A DNA stretch of 63,377 nt from Silvimonas sp. JCM 19000 (GCA_001313065.1 BBFD01000001.1:1-63377), one strand, 5' to 3'. Positions 1 to 8,567 are shown, numbered from the stretch's first letter. A program made the numbers and translations. Notes: generated from the sequence alone by a model not told the origin.

Positions 1-1
1 C

Positions 2-1117
2 AGCATCGTGCCCGCCAGCCTGGCCGCGACCGAAGCGCCGGTGTTTGCTTATGTCGGCACCTATGCGCCCAACGGCCAAGGCATTTATCTGTTCCGCCAG
101 GATCCACATACCGGCGCGCTGCAAGCCGTGGGCGTCTACCCCAGCGTGCCCAACCCGGCGCAATTTGCGATTACGCGCGACACGCTCTACGTCGGCAGCG
201 AATCGCCCAAACATGGCGAGGTGGCTGCCTATGCCATCGACCGCAGCAGCGGCGCGCTCACCCTGCGCAATCAGATCGACGCGCAAGGCAAACAAACCGT
301 CTTTTTGGGCCTGACCCCCGACCAGCGCCAGCTGCTGGTGGCCAATTACGGTTCCGGTAGTGTTGCGCTGGTGCCGCTGACGCAAGACGGCAGCCTGGGC
401 GCCGCCACCGACGTATATCAAAGTGCCGGCCAGCCCGGTGCCGCGCATCCGCCGCCGCAGTCGAGGGCAGCTTTGCAGCCAGCGATCACAACGGCCCGCA
501 CGCGCATATGATTGCGGCCGACCCCAGCGGCAAATTTGCCTTCTCCACCGACCTGGGTCTCGATCGCATTTATCAATGGCGCATCGATAGCGAACACGGC
601 AAATTGCTGCCGAATGATCCGCCGTGGCTGAATGCCAGCTCGGCCGGCGCTGGCCCGCGCCATTTTGTCTTTGGTGCCGACGGCAAACACCTGTATCTGG
701 TCAACGAAGAAGCCTCGACACTGACGCATTACCGTTTTGATAGTGCCAAAGGCACGCTGACGGAAGCCGCCTCGCTAAGCACGTTGCCGCCCGGGTTCAA
801 GGGCACCAGCTTCGCTTCGGATATTGTGCTTTCGCCGGATGGCCGCTTTGTCTATGTACTGAACCGCCTGCACGACAGCGTGGCGCGCTTTGCCGTGGCG
901 GCGGATGGATCGCTCAGTTGGCAAGACGACACCTGGACGCGCGGCAGTTATCCGCGCACGCTGACGGTCGATCCGGCTGGCCGTTTTATCTATATCGCCA
1001 ACCAGCGCAGCGACCATATCACCGCCTTTAAACTCGATACCGCCAGCGGCAAGCTCGAGTTCACCGGCCAATACACGCCAGTCGGCGCGCCGTCGCAGCT
1101 GATCTTTTTTGCGCTAA
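2..1117 (+). CDS. Lactonase family protein (6-phosphogluconolactonase-like beta-propeller), 5' end outside the window
   Basis: Repeated blade motifs of the YbhE/carboxymuconate-cyclase family are seen (AYVGTYAPNGQGIYLF, YVGSESPKHGEVAAY, VYVLNRLHDSVARF, IYIANQRSDHITAF). Such seven-bladed propellers hydrolyse 6-phosphogluconolactone or related sugar lactones. The reading frame is already open at base 2 and begins with a sequence like the end of a signal peptide (SIVPASLAA), so the start and an export signal probably lie upstream; an internal GTG at 8 is unlikely to be the true start. The frame breaks near 455-465 and again in a T run at 1105-1110. Removing one T gives a natural end (IFLR, stop at 1115-1117). 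The substrate is not determinable here. Confidence 0.8.
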
Positions 1118-1237
1118 GCCGACACCCTAGGTCTGATCGCCGCAGCACCGGCCGCCCTTCGCCTGGTAATCCATGCCGCAGGGTGGGCGGCGGCTGCTAT
1201 AATTGCGCGTTTTTTTCAGACCGTTAGCCCAATCCCC

Positions 1238-2542
1238 ATGCCGCAAGCCCGGATCGAATCGCTGGACCACGAAGGTCACGGCGTTGCCACGTAGAGGCAA
1301 AACCATTTTTTATCGACGGCGCGCTGCCGTTTGAAACCGTTAGCTACACCAGCTACCGCCGCAAGCCGAATTTCGAGAACGCGCAGGCAACCGAAATCCA
1401 TAGCGACAGCTTTATGCGCGTCAAACCCAAATGCCCGCACTTTGGCGTTTGCGGCGGCTGTTCGTTGCAGCATATGGAGTTCACCGCGCAAGTGGCGGCC
1501 AAGCAACGCGTGCTGGAAGACAATCTGCAACGCATCGGCAGCGTTAAAGCACAAGCCATGATGCCGGCGCTATACGGCTCGGAATGGGGCTATCGCCATC
1601 GCGCGCGTTTGTCGGTGCGCCACGTCGCCAAAAAAAGGCGGCATGCTGGTCGGCTTTCACGAAAAGCGCTCGTCGTTTATCGCCGATATGACCGAATGCC
1701 ACGTGCTGCCCAAGTCGATGTCGGATCAGTTGCCCGCATTACGCGAGCTGACGCGCAAGCTGAGCATTTTTTTTGATCGCATGCCGCAGATCGAATTGGC
1801 CATCGGCGAGAACATCACCGTGCTGGTGTTCCGCAATATGGAAGCGATCACGCCCGAAGACGAAGCGCACTTTGCCGCCTACGCCGACCAATGGGGCGTG
1901 CAAATCTGGCTGCAACCCAAAGGCCCGGATACCGCCTACCCGCTTTATCCCAAAGATGCGCCGGCGCTGACGTACGAGATGCCCGAATTCGGCATCACCA
2001 TGCCGTTTAAACCCACTGAATTTACTCAGGTCAACCACGGCGTAAACCGCGTGATGGTGGAACGCGCCATCAACCTGCTGGACCCGCAACCGGGCGAAGT
2101 GATCGCCGATATGTTCTGCGGCCTGGGCAACTTTACCCTGCCCATCGCGCGCCGCGGCGCCAAGGTGTTGGGCATGGAAGGCCTGCAACAACTGGTCGAC
2201 CGCGCCTTTGAAGGCGCCCGCTTTAACGGCCTGCAAGACCGCACCGATTTCAAAGTGGCCAACCTGTTCGAGATGACCGAAGAATGGCTGGACAAGCTGG
2301 GCCACTTCGACAAAATGCTGATCGACCCGCCGCGCGACGGCGCCATGGAACTGGTTAAATCGATTAGCGCAGAAACCGGGCCGAAGCGAATTGTTTATGT
2401 GTCCTGTAACCCGTCAACCCTGGCGCGTGACGCCAATGTGCTGGTGAATGTGAAGGGCTATACGCTGAAATCGGCTGGGGTGGTGAATATGTTCCCGCAT
2501 ACGGGGCATGTGGAATCGATGGCGTGGTTTGAGAAGGAATGA
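1238..2542 (+). CDS. rlmD: 23S rRNA (uracil-1939-C5)-methyltransferase RlmD
   Basis: SAM-dependent m5U methyltransferase acting on 23S rRNA U1939. After joining frames it is about 434 residues, normal for the family. It starts [15 protein letters not shown] (TRAM-like N-terminus). The iron-sulfur motif [10 protein letters not shown] lies near residues 66-77 with a fourth Cys in MTECHV. The catalytic-Cys motif [12 protein letters not shown] lies near residue 388, and the end is [14 protein letters not shown]. Frames break near 1292-1310 and at the A7 run 1630-1636 (six A restore AKKGGML). The last 120 bp are duplicated at 5919-6038, on the far side of the SIR2 island, so this gene is the integration target and its present 3' end may come from the element. 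Confidence 0.95.
2423..2542 (+). repeat. Left direct repeat (rlmD 3' end), attL-like
   Basis: These 120 bp are the last 39 codons and stop of rlmD. They recur at 5919-6038 with four base differences, all in third codon positions and all synonymous (AAT/AAC, TTC/TTT, AAG/AAA, GAA/GAG). Identity stops abruptly upstream of 2423 and just after the stop codon, so the repeat bounds the island. Confidence 0.9.
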
Positions 2543-2602
2543 CAAGCCACTGATTTTATTAGCCTTATTCAAAATCAATTAGCTTACTGTTTTCGCTGAG
2601 AG

Positions 2603-2637
2603 TGCCCCGTATTCGTCCGATGCGGGGCGTTTTTTTT
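2603..2637 (+). terminator. Rho-independent terminator after rlmD (island-borne)
   Basis: Stem GCCCCG/CGGGGC at 2604-2609 and 2623-2628 is followed by a run of eight T. It lies inside the left edge of the island and would end rlmD transcription now that the ancestral terminator at 6059-6087 has been displaced. Confidence 0.8.
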
Positions 2638-2762
2638 CAGGGGTTGCTGCTTGTTTGCAGTCTGTAAATTGCGAGATCATTTGAGTGACAGTGAACCTCG
2701 CAGGTAGCTGTTGGCCCGCCTCGGCTGCTGTTATCAGGTAGCAGAGGGAGAGTCGATGATCG

Positions 2763-2855
2763 ATGGAAGAAGACCGTCGAAAGCGTCAGCCCATTCTTCC
2801 TCCCGGCTTGGCAATAATTACAATCGCCGATATGCTTACAGAAACCCAACAGTAG
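2763..2855 (+). CDS. Possible 30-residue ORF upstream of the SIR2-STAND gene
   Basis: An ATG-initiated frame reads MEEDRRKRQPILPPGLAIIT and then IADMLTETQQ, ending 14 bp before the SIR2 start. It is basic at the N-terminus and hydrophobic-amphipathic afterwards. It could be a leader peptide, the tail of a degraded small regulator, or chance. I do not recognise a family. Confidence 0.25.
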   Translation: MEEDRRKRQPILPPGLAIITIADMLTETQQ

Positions 2856-2869
2856 TTACGGACGTGCGC

Positions 2870-5360
2870 ATGAAATCAGAACATATCGAAATCATCAAGA
2901 ATGAAATCGCCCCTTTAATGGAGCGAGGTGAAATCGCACTCCTGTTGGGGGCGGGCTTCAGTTACAAAAAAAACCCTTCGATTGCAGCCACGATTCCGGG
3001 AAGTGAGGAATTGAAAGGCATTTTATTGGGAAGCTGCGGAAAGACCGGCGGACCAAGCACTCGGCTGAAAGACGTGTACGATCTAGCATCACGGTCGCTT
3101 CCGGAATATAAAAAAAATCCTAAAGGATATTTTTTTACCGTCAATTCCATCTATAGTTGGCAAGAAAAAAATATTCTCGTACGTTTGGTCCAGGATCTAC
3201 ACGACAAACATCGACAACGTTCTAAATTGTGCATACTCGCGCGCTCTTTCCAAGAAGCAGGTTTCTGCCGAATTCTCTTTTTTTCAACTACAGCGACCCT
3301 AAGCCGTTGCCTCGACAATCGGGACTATTCCTGTAATTACAATCCACGGGACAATCGCGGAAATTGAAAAAGGATTTATTTTCTCCGGAATTGAATATGC
3401 TCGTGTTGCGACAAAAAATGCTCGACTGGCATAACGACCTCGCGGGCAGTATATTGGTCGGAGGAGTTGTGGTAATCGGTAATCAACTTGACGAATCCGA
3501 TATTGACACCTATATCGCCGCCCGCATTAACAATTATGGCGAGCCAACAAAGCCGGCGCGAAACTGGATAATCCTTCCCAACGCTGATGAGATCCGCCGT
3601 GAGAACTATCAGGCGTCGGGGTTCCATGTTATTGATAGCACTGCGGAAGAATTCTTTAAAGTCCTCTACGATACCGTGCAGCCGACCAACATAACCCAGA
3701 CTTTAAATTTGCCGACCGTGGTAAAGGGCAGTGCCGCATTAAATAATGCAAGGGTTTGGTTTAAGGAAGCATTTCGGCCTATCGTATTGGATATCGAGTC
3801 GGCACGGTACGAACTCGGGCTGCTCCGCCGCTATATCACCGGTAGCATCCAGAATGGGTTTACCTAACAAACGGTGCACACGCAGTCACGTCGAAAATCG
3901 ATTCTCTGCTTACTGTTGCAGCCGGCCTTCTCCAAACAAATAGCGCTGGGGTCGGAATTCTGCACGTAACCGGCCCGAGCGGCTCGGGAAAAAAAACCAC
4001 GGCGATTCGCCATGTAACGTGGCAATTAACTAGCACATATAAGCTGATCTATGAATATGACTCCATCAATGGAGTTGATGTGAACATGCTGGCTAATGTC
4101 ATTTCAACAATGCAGGAAAAGTCCGTATTTATATTTTACGATGCTTACGAATTTTATTTTGCAATAAATGCCCTTGCGGACAGGATGAAGGACAAAGGCA
4201 GGCCCTATGTCCTATTCATTCTGGAAGCCAGAAACAATAGCTTTAGAACGAATAAGCGCCAGATACAAAACAAGGACGATTTGACCACCCATTTCACGTT
4301 TGAGGTCTATCTGTCGAGGATGCGGCGCTCATAGCGAAGAAACTTGGCGACCATGGGATAGCTATCGACGGTTTTAGCAACTTGGCCATCGAACGACAAG
4401 CGAATATCTTAGTAAACAAGGAAAAGGGATATGACGGCGATTTGCTGGCCGCCCTGTTTTCATTAACAAACCACGAAAATTTTGAGACGAAAGTTTACGA
4501 GGAGTTTCATTCCGTCAAAAAAAGGATGAGGCTCGCCGTGCCCTAGAATGCGTTGCTATATTGCATTCGCTAGGATTTAGTGTTCCTGTCGATTATCTTG
4601 CGGGTTTTCTCGAGGTCCGAGTTGATACTGCCATTAATTATTTGAACGAGGAACTGTCTGGCATAGTAATTTACTCACACGGGAGCGTTCGCTGCCGCCA
4701 TCGTTTGATAGCCACTTATTATTTCGACAATTGCATCCGCGGCCATGGAAATACTGATACCGTTTTGAGTATGCTACGATTTCTGTCGAGAAAATTTAAT
4801 GTCGACGACATTAAATATCACCCTATTCCGTTCAGGATGTATAAGGAGTTGGTGTCATTTGACTTTCTCTACGAGCAATATTATGCGATAGACACTCGGG
4901 AAACGGACACGGAAATTACGTATCACGAGCACAAAAGTATTATGGCAAGGATGGGATATTCTGGCTTCACTATGGGCGATTCTATAGAAAGCGCGGATTT
5001 ATCGATCGAGCGATAGAGTGCTTTAGAACTGGACTGAACCATTTCGACTCGTTCCAGACCCGGCACTCACTGGGAATGGCGCTCTGCGAAAAAAATTTAT
5101 CGCGGACGATAATGCCGAATATGCGCTTTTTTGAAGAGGGCTATCAGATTCTAAAAGATGAGCAATCACGCAGAGGTACAACCGATCCATATCCTACGAC
5201 GACTTTATGTGAAATTCTGATGCGTCTAATTAAGAGCGACAAGGGAAGCACAAATGTGCGCACGCTCCTGAAAGAGCACATGAACTACGGCCTAAAGAAT
5301 TTTAAGGAAGACGATTATTTTAATGGATTACTGACCCGGTACATGAAAGAAGATTATTAA
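2870..5360 (+). CDS. SIR2-STAND NTPase protein with helical repeat C-terminus (putative anti-phage defence effector)
   Basis: Read through about ten indels, this is one protein of roughly 830 residues. Residues 20-300 form a SIR2-type domain: LLLGAGFS (about 25-32), YTTNIDNVLN (about 112), ITIHGTI with the catalytic-type His (about 157) and GNQLDESDIDTYI (about 203). A P-loop GPSGSGK starts near residue 366, with a Walker-B-like strand FIFYDAYEF near 418 and a sensor-like strand LFILEAR. A winged-helix-like stretch and TPR-like helices follow (FWLHYGRFYRKRGFIDRAIE, then LNHFDSFQTRHSLGMAL). Breaks fall at A or T runs (3165-3171, T7 near 3288, 3411-3417, about 4515, 5089-5095, 5131) and at single missing bases (about 3331, 3855, 4313, 4930). 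SIR2-STAND proteins such as Avs5-type and DSR-type systems sense phage proteins and deplete NAD; that role is inferred. The gene is AT-richer than its neighbours and stands alone in its island. Confidence 0.82.
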
Positions 5361-5667
5361 TCGCCTTAGACCGACCACCAGAAGCAAAGTGGATGGCAAT
5401 TATATTGTCCTCATTTCCATGGGTACTGGTGCTCACTTGGAAAGCACGCCCAGTGGCACCTGGCTGTCATTTGTTTGCTGGGACCAGCACAGCGGATTTA
5501 AGGCATGATCCACAATCATATGCCGCCAGCTTCCAAGAGGCTTCCGCCGAGCATTATTATTCTCATTGAAGCGAATGTGACACGGCGACCCGGGGGATAT
5601 TGATTGTGGTTCAGCATCCTCAGACTATGCTGCATGGGTTGAGTGTCCCGCCCGCTGCTGATATCAA

Positions 5668-5859
5668 GTGGATCTCGACGCCGTCGAAGCCCTGTTTGTT
5701 ATTTATCGTCTTGTATTTGGGGCAATGGTTAAACTTGCGCTGATTGGTGTAAGAGTTGGCAATAAAAAATATGCGCACGGGGAGTTCCATACAAACTCCT
5801 CAATGCTTTTTTTTACAGATGGCGGTAAAGTCATAGCATGTGCCCCGACGGAGGGATGA
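5668..5859 (+). CDS. Hypothetical 63-residue ORF in the island
   Basis: The frame begins MDLDAVEALFVIYRLVFGAM, which is hydrophobic enough for one membrane-associated helix, and ends with FFTDGGKVIACAPTEG. There is no clear ribosome binding site and a T8 run lies inside it. I do not recognise it, and it may be chance. Confidence 0.2.
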   Translation: MDLDAVEALFVIYRLVFGAMVKLALIGVRVGNKKYAHGEFHTNSSMLFFTDGGKVIACAPTEG

Positions 5860-5874
5860 GTCGCTGTCGGGGCA
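5841..5874. other. Perfect inverted repeat near the right edge of the island
   Basis: TGCCCCGAC and GTCGGGGCA flank a 16-nt loop about 45 bp before the right direct repeat. There is no T run on either strand, so a classical terminator is unlikely. A recombinase or regulator site is possible. Confidence 0.4.
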
Positions 5875-5918
5875 GAATAATTATGAGGTGAAGACTGCCC
5901 GTAATTCATTGATCTCGC

Positions 5919-6038
5919 GCGCGTGACGCCAATGTGCTGGTGAATGTGAAGGGCTATACGCTGAAATCGGCTGGGGTGGTGAACATGTTTCCGCATACGG
6001 GGCATGTGGAATCGATGGCGTGGTTTGAGAAAGAGTGA
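5919..6038 (+). repeat. rlmD: Right direct repeat: second copy of the rlmD 3' end, attR-like
   Basis: It encodes the last 39 residues of RlmD (from [10 protein letters not shown] to MAWFEKE, stop 6036-6038) without a start. It differs from 2423-2542 at four synonymous positions. It is directly followed by a terminator at 6059-6087, so this copy is probably the displaced original gene end and the fused copy at 2423-2542 the incoming one. Confidence 0.9.
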
Positions 6039-6058
6039 TCAACGTTCTACCCGCCACA

Positions 6059-6087
6059 AGCCTCGACGTTGCTCGAGGCTTTTTTTA
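6059..6087 (+). terminator. Ancestral rlmD terminator
   Basis: Stem AGCCTCGA/TCGAGGCT followed by seven T lies 20 bp after the displaced rlmD stop codon. Confidence 0.8.
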
Positions 6088-6152
6088 CGCCCGCGCGCTT
6101 GCCTAAGCTCTCAATTGAGAGACAAAATGCGGTCTCGATCAAGAGGCCCGAA

Positions 6153-6446
6153 ATGTCGACCCATACCTCAATGTTGCATGTCCGCGTAGACGATCAGATC
6201 AAGAATCAAGCCGCCGAAACCTTGGCAAAATTTGGCCTGACCTTATCAGACGCCGTGCGTATTCTCCTGACTCGCGTCACAGAAGAAGGCGGTTTGCCGA
6301 TCGGCTTGACCACCTCTGCCGACGCGTACGATGCCTGGTTTCGCGCCAAGGTGCATGAGGCGCTCGCTGATCCTGGCCCCACGGTGGCACACGACAAGGT
6401 AATGGCAGATGCTTACGCGCTCATCAGGAGGATCGAAGAAAGTTGA
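6153..6446 (+). CDS. RelB/DinJ-family antitoxin
   Basis: A 97-residue protein whose N-terminal ribbon-helix-helix region reads MLHVRVDDQIKNQAAETLAK followed by FGLTLSDAVRILLTRV, typical of DinJ/RelB antitoxins that bind DNA and neutralise the partner toxin. The ATG at 6153 is chosen because AGAGG precedes it and the motif starts just after; a longer frame from 6069 would run through the rlmD terminator. It overlaps the toxin gene downstream, and such pairs repress their own promoter. It lies just outside the right direct repeat of the island. Confidence 0.8.
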   Translation: MSTHTSMLHVRVDDQIKNQAAETLAKFGLTLSDAVRILLTRVTEEGGLPIGLTTSADAYDAWFRAKVHEALADPGPTVAHDKVMADAYALIRRIEES

Positions 6447-6708
6447 GTGGGTCAGCCAGGCGCGCAAGGATCTGCAAGCAATCCTGCAATACATCGCTGC
6501 AGCCAATCCCCGTGCAGCGCGGGCCTTGGCCGACGACATTTTCCAGAAGGTTTCCGACCTTCGATCACAGTCGAAAATTTATCGCGTGGGCCGTGTCGCC
6601 GGAACGCGTGAGTTGGTGGTCCGGTCCAGCTATTGCCTGATCTACCGCGACGAAGAGCAATGCATATACATCCTTCGCGTGTTGCACACCGCGATGGCAT
6701 GGCCATAA
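6409..6708 (+). CDS. RelE/ParE-superfamily toxin
   Basis: About 90-99 residues with the ParE fold pattern: VEWVSQARKDLQAILQYIAA, then NPRAARALADDIFQKV, GRVAGTRELVV and YCLIYRDEEQCIYILRVLHT. ParE poisons gyrase and RelE cleaves mRNA; the sequence looks nearer to ParE. The only in-frame ATG (6409) is upstream of an AGGAGG at 6426-6431, and the core begins around 6436, so the true start is uncertain. The gene overlaps the antitoxin by 38 bp, as expected for a toxin-antitoxin operon. Confidence 0.78.
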   Translation: MLTRSSGGSKKVEWVSQARKDLQAILQYIAAANPRAARALADDIFQKVSDLRSQSKIYRVGRVAGTRELVVRSSYCLIYRDEEQCIYILRVLHTAMAWP

Positions 6709-6772
6709 CGCGCACCGACGTAATCAAACCTGCCCGTATAATCCCGCCTCATTCCCCTCTTCCGAGCCCCGC

Positions 6773-7345
6773 ATGAGCGTCCTCGAAATCATCGGTTTTA
6801 TCACCACGCTATTAGCCATCTGGCTGGCCACGCGCGAGCATGTTTTAACCTGGCCGTTGCAACTGATTGCCAGCCTGCTTTACGTCTATCTTTTCGTCGA
6901 TGCGCATTTGTTTGGCGAGAGCGTATTGCAATTTATCTACGCCGCATTGGCCATCTATGGCTGGTGGTGCTGGCGCAAGCCAAAACGGGCGAGGTGGTGG
7001 TACCGGTATTGCCGGTTAGCCGACTCACCCGCAAACAATGGCTGCTTTATAACGGCCTGGGCATTGCTGGCACATTGATTGTGTCGCAGCTGCAGGTTAA
7101 TTTTTTTGCCGACCGATGTGCCCTATCTGGATTCAACCCTGTTTGTATTCGGCCTGATTGCGCAATGGATGCAGGCACGCAAGCAGATTGAAAACTGGCC
7201 GTACTGGATTGTGCTGGATGTGATTGGCGCGGGCGTTTATATCCACAAAGCGCTTTACTTAACCGCCGTGTTGTATCTGGTATTAGCGGCGTTGGCGGCT
7301 TGGGGCTGGCGGCAATGGCGGCGCGATTTGCAGGCGCAGGCCTGA
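6773..7345 (+). CDS. pnuC: Nicotinamide riboside transporter PnuC
   Basis: Membrane transporter for nicotinamide riboside, about 190 residues with several hydrophobic helices. Family motifs are TREHVLTWPLQL, QFIYAALAIYGWWCW, LFVFGLIAQWMQARKQIENW and YIHKALYLTAVLYL. The frame breaks near 6983 and at a T7 run near 7097-7103, and the three segments align end to end. Its stop overlaps the start of the NadR-like kinase (TGATG), so uptake and phosphorylation of the riboside are co-translated. Confidence 0.9.
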
Positions 7346-7844
7346 TGCGCAAAATCGCCATAGTCGGGCCGGAATCGAGCGGCAAGACCACGCTGGCGCA
7401 AGATCTGGCGCAGCGTCTGGCTTGCCCATGGGTGGCCGAGTATGTGCGCGAGTATTTTGCGACGCGCGCTGATGCGAGCTACGACTTACCAGACATTATC
7501 GAAATCGCCCGCGGCCAGTTAGCGGCAGAACACGCCGCGCCCGCTTCAACCGATCTGGTCTGCGATACCAACGGCCTGGTTTGCAAAATCTGGGCCGAAG
7601 TACGCTTTGGCGTCTGCCACCCGAACTCACCGCGCTGTGGCCCGCTGCCGATTACGCGTTGCACGTGCTGGTGCGTCCCGATATCCCTTGGGAAGCCGAC
7701 CCCTTGCGCGAAAACCCGACCGACCGTGACTGGTTGTTTGGCTTGTACGCGACGGCGCTGGAGGCAGCTGGCGTGCCGTGGATCAGCGTTGGCGGCACCC
7801 GCTCCGCGCGCGTCGATGCGGTGCTAGCCGCCTTGCCAAACTAA
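7345..7844 (+). CDS. NadR-like ribosylnicotinamide kinase (AAA_28 ATPase)
   Basis: Cytoplasmic kinase that would convert imported nicotinamide riboside to NMN for NAD salvage. The P-loop GPESSGKTTLAQDL is at residues 8-21, followed by AEYVREYFATRAD and later RPDIPWEADPLRENP. It corresponds to the C-terminal kinase domain of NadR, without the repressor and adenylyltransferase parts. One frameshift near 7610 separates EVRFG from RLPPELTALW. It is paired with pnuC. Confidence 0.87.
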
Positions 7845-7863
7845 AAAATCAAGGACCTCGAAG

Positions 7864-8107
7864 ATGGCTGACATCACCTTCTCCGCCGAGCAAAGCCGTG
7901 TGCTTAAACACAAACTGCGGCGTTATCTGGAAACCGAACTCGATATCGAACTGGGTGATTTCGATGCTGAGTTCTTGCTCGAATTCATCAGCAAAACCTT
8001 CGGCGCGCATTACTACAACCAGGGCGTAGTCGATGCGATGGCCGTGCTGGAAGACAAGATGGATGTATTGCGCGACGGCTTGCTGATGCTGGAAAAAACC
8101 GGTTTAA
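7864..8107 (+). CDS. DUF2164 family protein
   Basis: Small acidic protein of about 80 residues. It starts MADITFSAEQSRVLKHKL and has the DUF2164 core FDAEFLLEFISKTFGAHYYN followed by QGVVDAMAVLEDKMD. Removing one A from the A6 run at 8094-8099 gives the natural end LEKPV and a stop at 8105-8107, abutting the convergent DUF1801 gene. The function is unknown. Confidence 0.75.
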
Positions 8108-8520
8108 GCCTTAGCCTGCTTCGGCTTGGCCTTGCCAGCCAGGTTATGTTCTATCGCCGCGCGGATCAGCGCCTTGAATGCCTCGGCATCCACCGCTTCG
8201 CCTTCGCGGATATCGATGGCGCGACGGGCGTTGCCGTCCAGGCTGGCATTAAACAGTCGGTGCGGATCAGGCAGTGCCGCCCCCTTGGCGAACGTCAGCT
8301 TGATCCACTGTTTATAAGATTCGCCGGTGCAGATGATTCCAGCGTGCTCAAACACTGGCGTGCCCATCCATTTCCAGGTTTCCACCACCTCCGGATCGGC
8401 TTCGCGGATCAGCGCACGCATGCGCGCCAGTGTGGCGCCACGCCAGTCGCCCAGCTCGGCGATGCGCTGGTCGATCAGCTCGCTGGCGGGCGCGGTCGAA
8501 CTGCTTTCGGCTTTACTCAT
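8104..8520 (-). CDS. DUF1801/YdhG-like domain protein
   Basis: About 138 residues starting MSKAESSSTAPASELIDQRI. The family core is seen as LIREADPEVVETWKWMGTPV, FEHAGIICTGESYKQWIKLT and RRAIDIREGEAVDAEAFKAL. It belongs to the small iron-chaperone/frataxin-like fold of unclear role. It follows the ROK gene on the same strand and converges with the DUF2164 gene, overlapping it by 4 bp. Confidence 0.78.
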   Translation of the reverse strand: MSKAESSSTAPASELIDQRIAELGDWRGATLARMRALIREADPEVVETWKWMGTPVFEHAGIICTGESYKQWIKLTFAKGAALPDPHRLFNASLDGNARRAIDIREGEAVDAEAFKALIRAAIEHNLAGKAKPKQAKA

Positions 8521-8567
8521 GCTGCGCAACTCCCCAAGGCTATTGCGAAACATTGTAGACAGCGAGA

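Larger units (their letters stand above)
2543..2869. other. Left flank of the island, mostly non-coding
   Basis: This 327-bp stretch holds the terminator at 2603-2637 and one 31-codon open frame (2763-2855). No integrase, transposase or tRNA fragment was recognised. The promoter of the SIR2-STAND gene should lie here, but no good -35/-10 pair is obvious. Confidence 0.5.
5361..5918. other. Right part of the island without a recognised gene
   Basis: This 558-bp stretch lies between the SIR2-STAND stop and the right direct repeat. It contains one open frame of 63 codons (5668-5859) and a perfect 9-bp stem at 5841-5849/5866-5874. No integrase, transposase, tRNA or toxin-antitoxin pair was recognised. 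It may be relic sequence or carry recombination or regulatory signals. Confidence 0.4.

Noticed and set aside
2711..2869. N-terminal extension of the SIR2-STAND frame upstream of 2870
   Set aside because: The extension is Ser/Arg/Asn-rich and unlike the SIR2 family; the family-like sequence begins at the ATG at 2870.
2870..5360. Programmed frameshifting or several small genes in the defence locus
   Set aside because: Breaks occur at homopolymers exactly as in essential ribosomal genes nearby, and the joined protein has continuous SIR2 and NTPase motifs.
5919..6038. Second rlmD copy as a separate gene
   Set aside because: It has only the last 39 codons and no start; it is better described as a direct repeat or att-type remnant.
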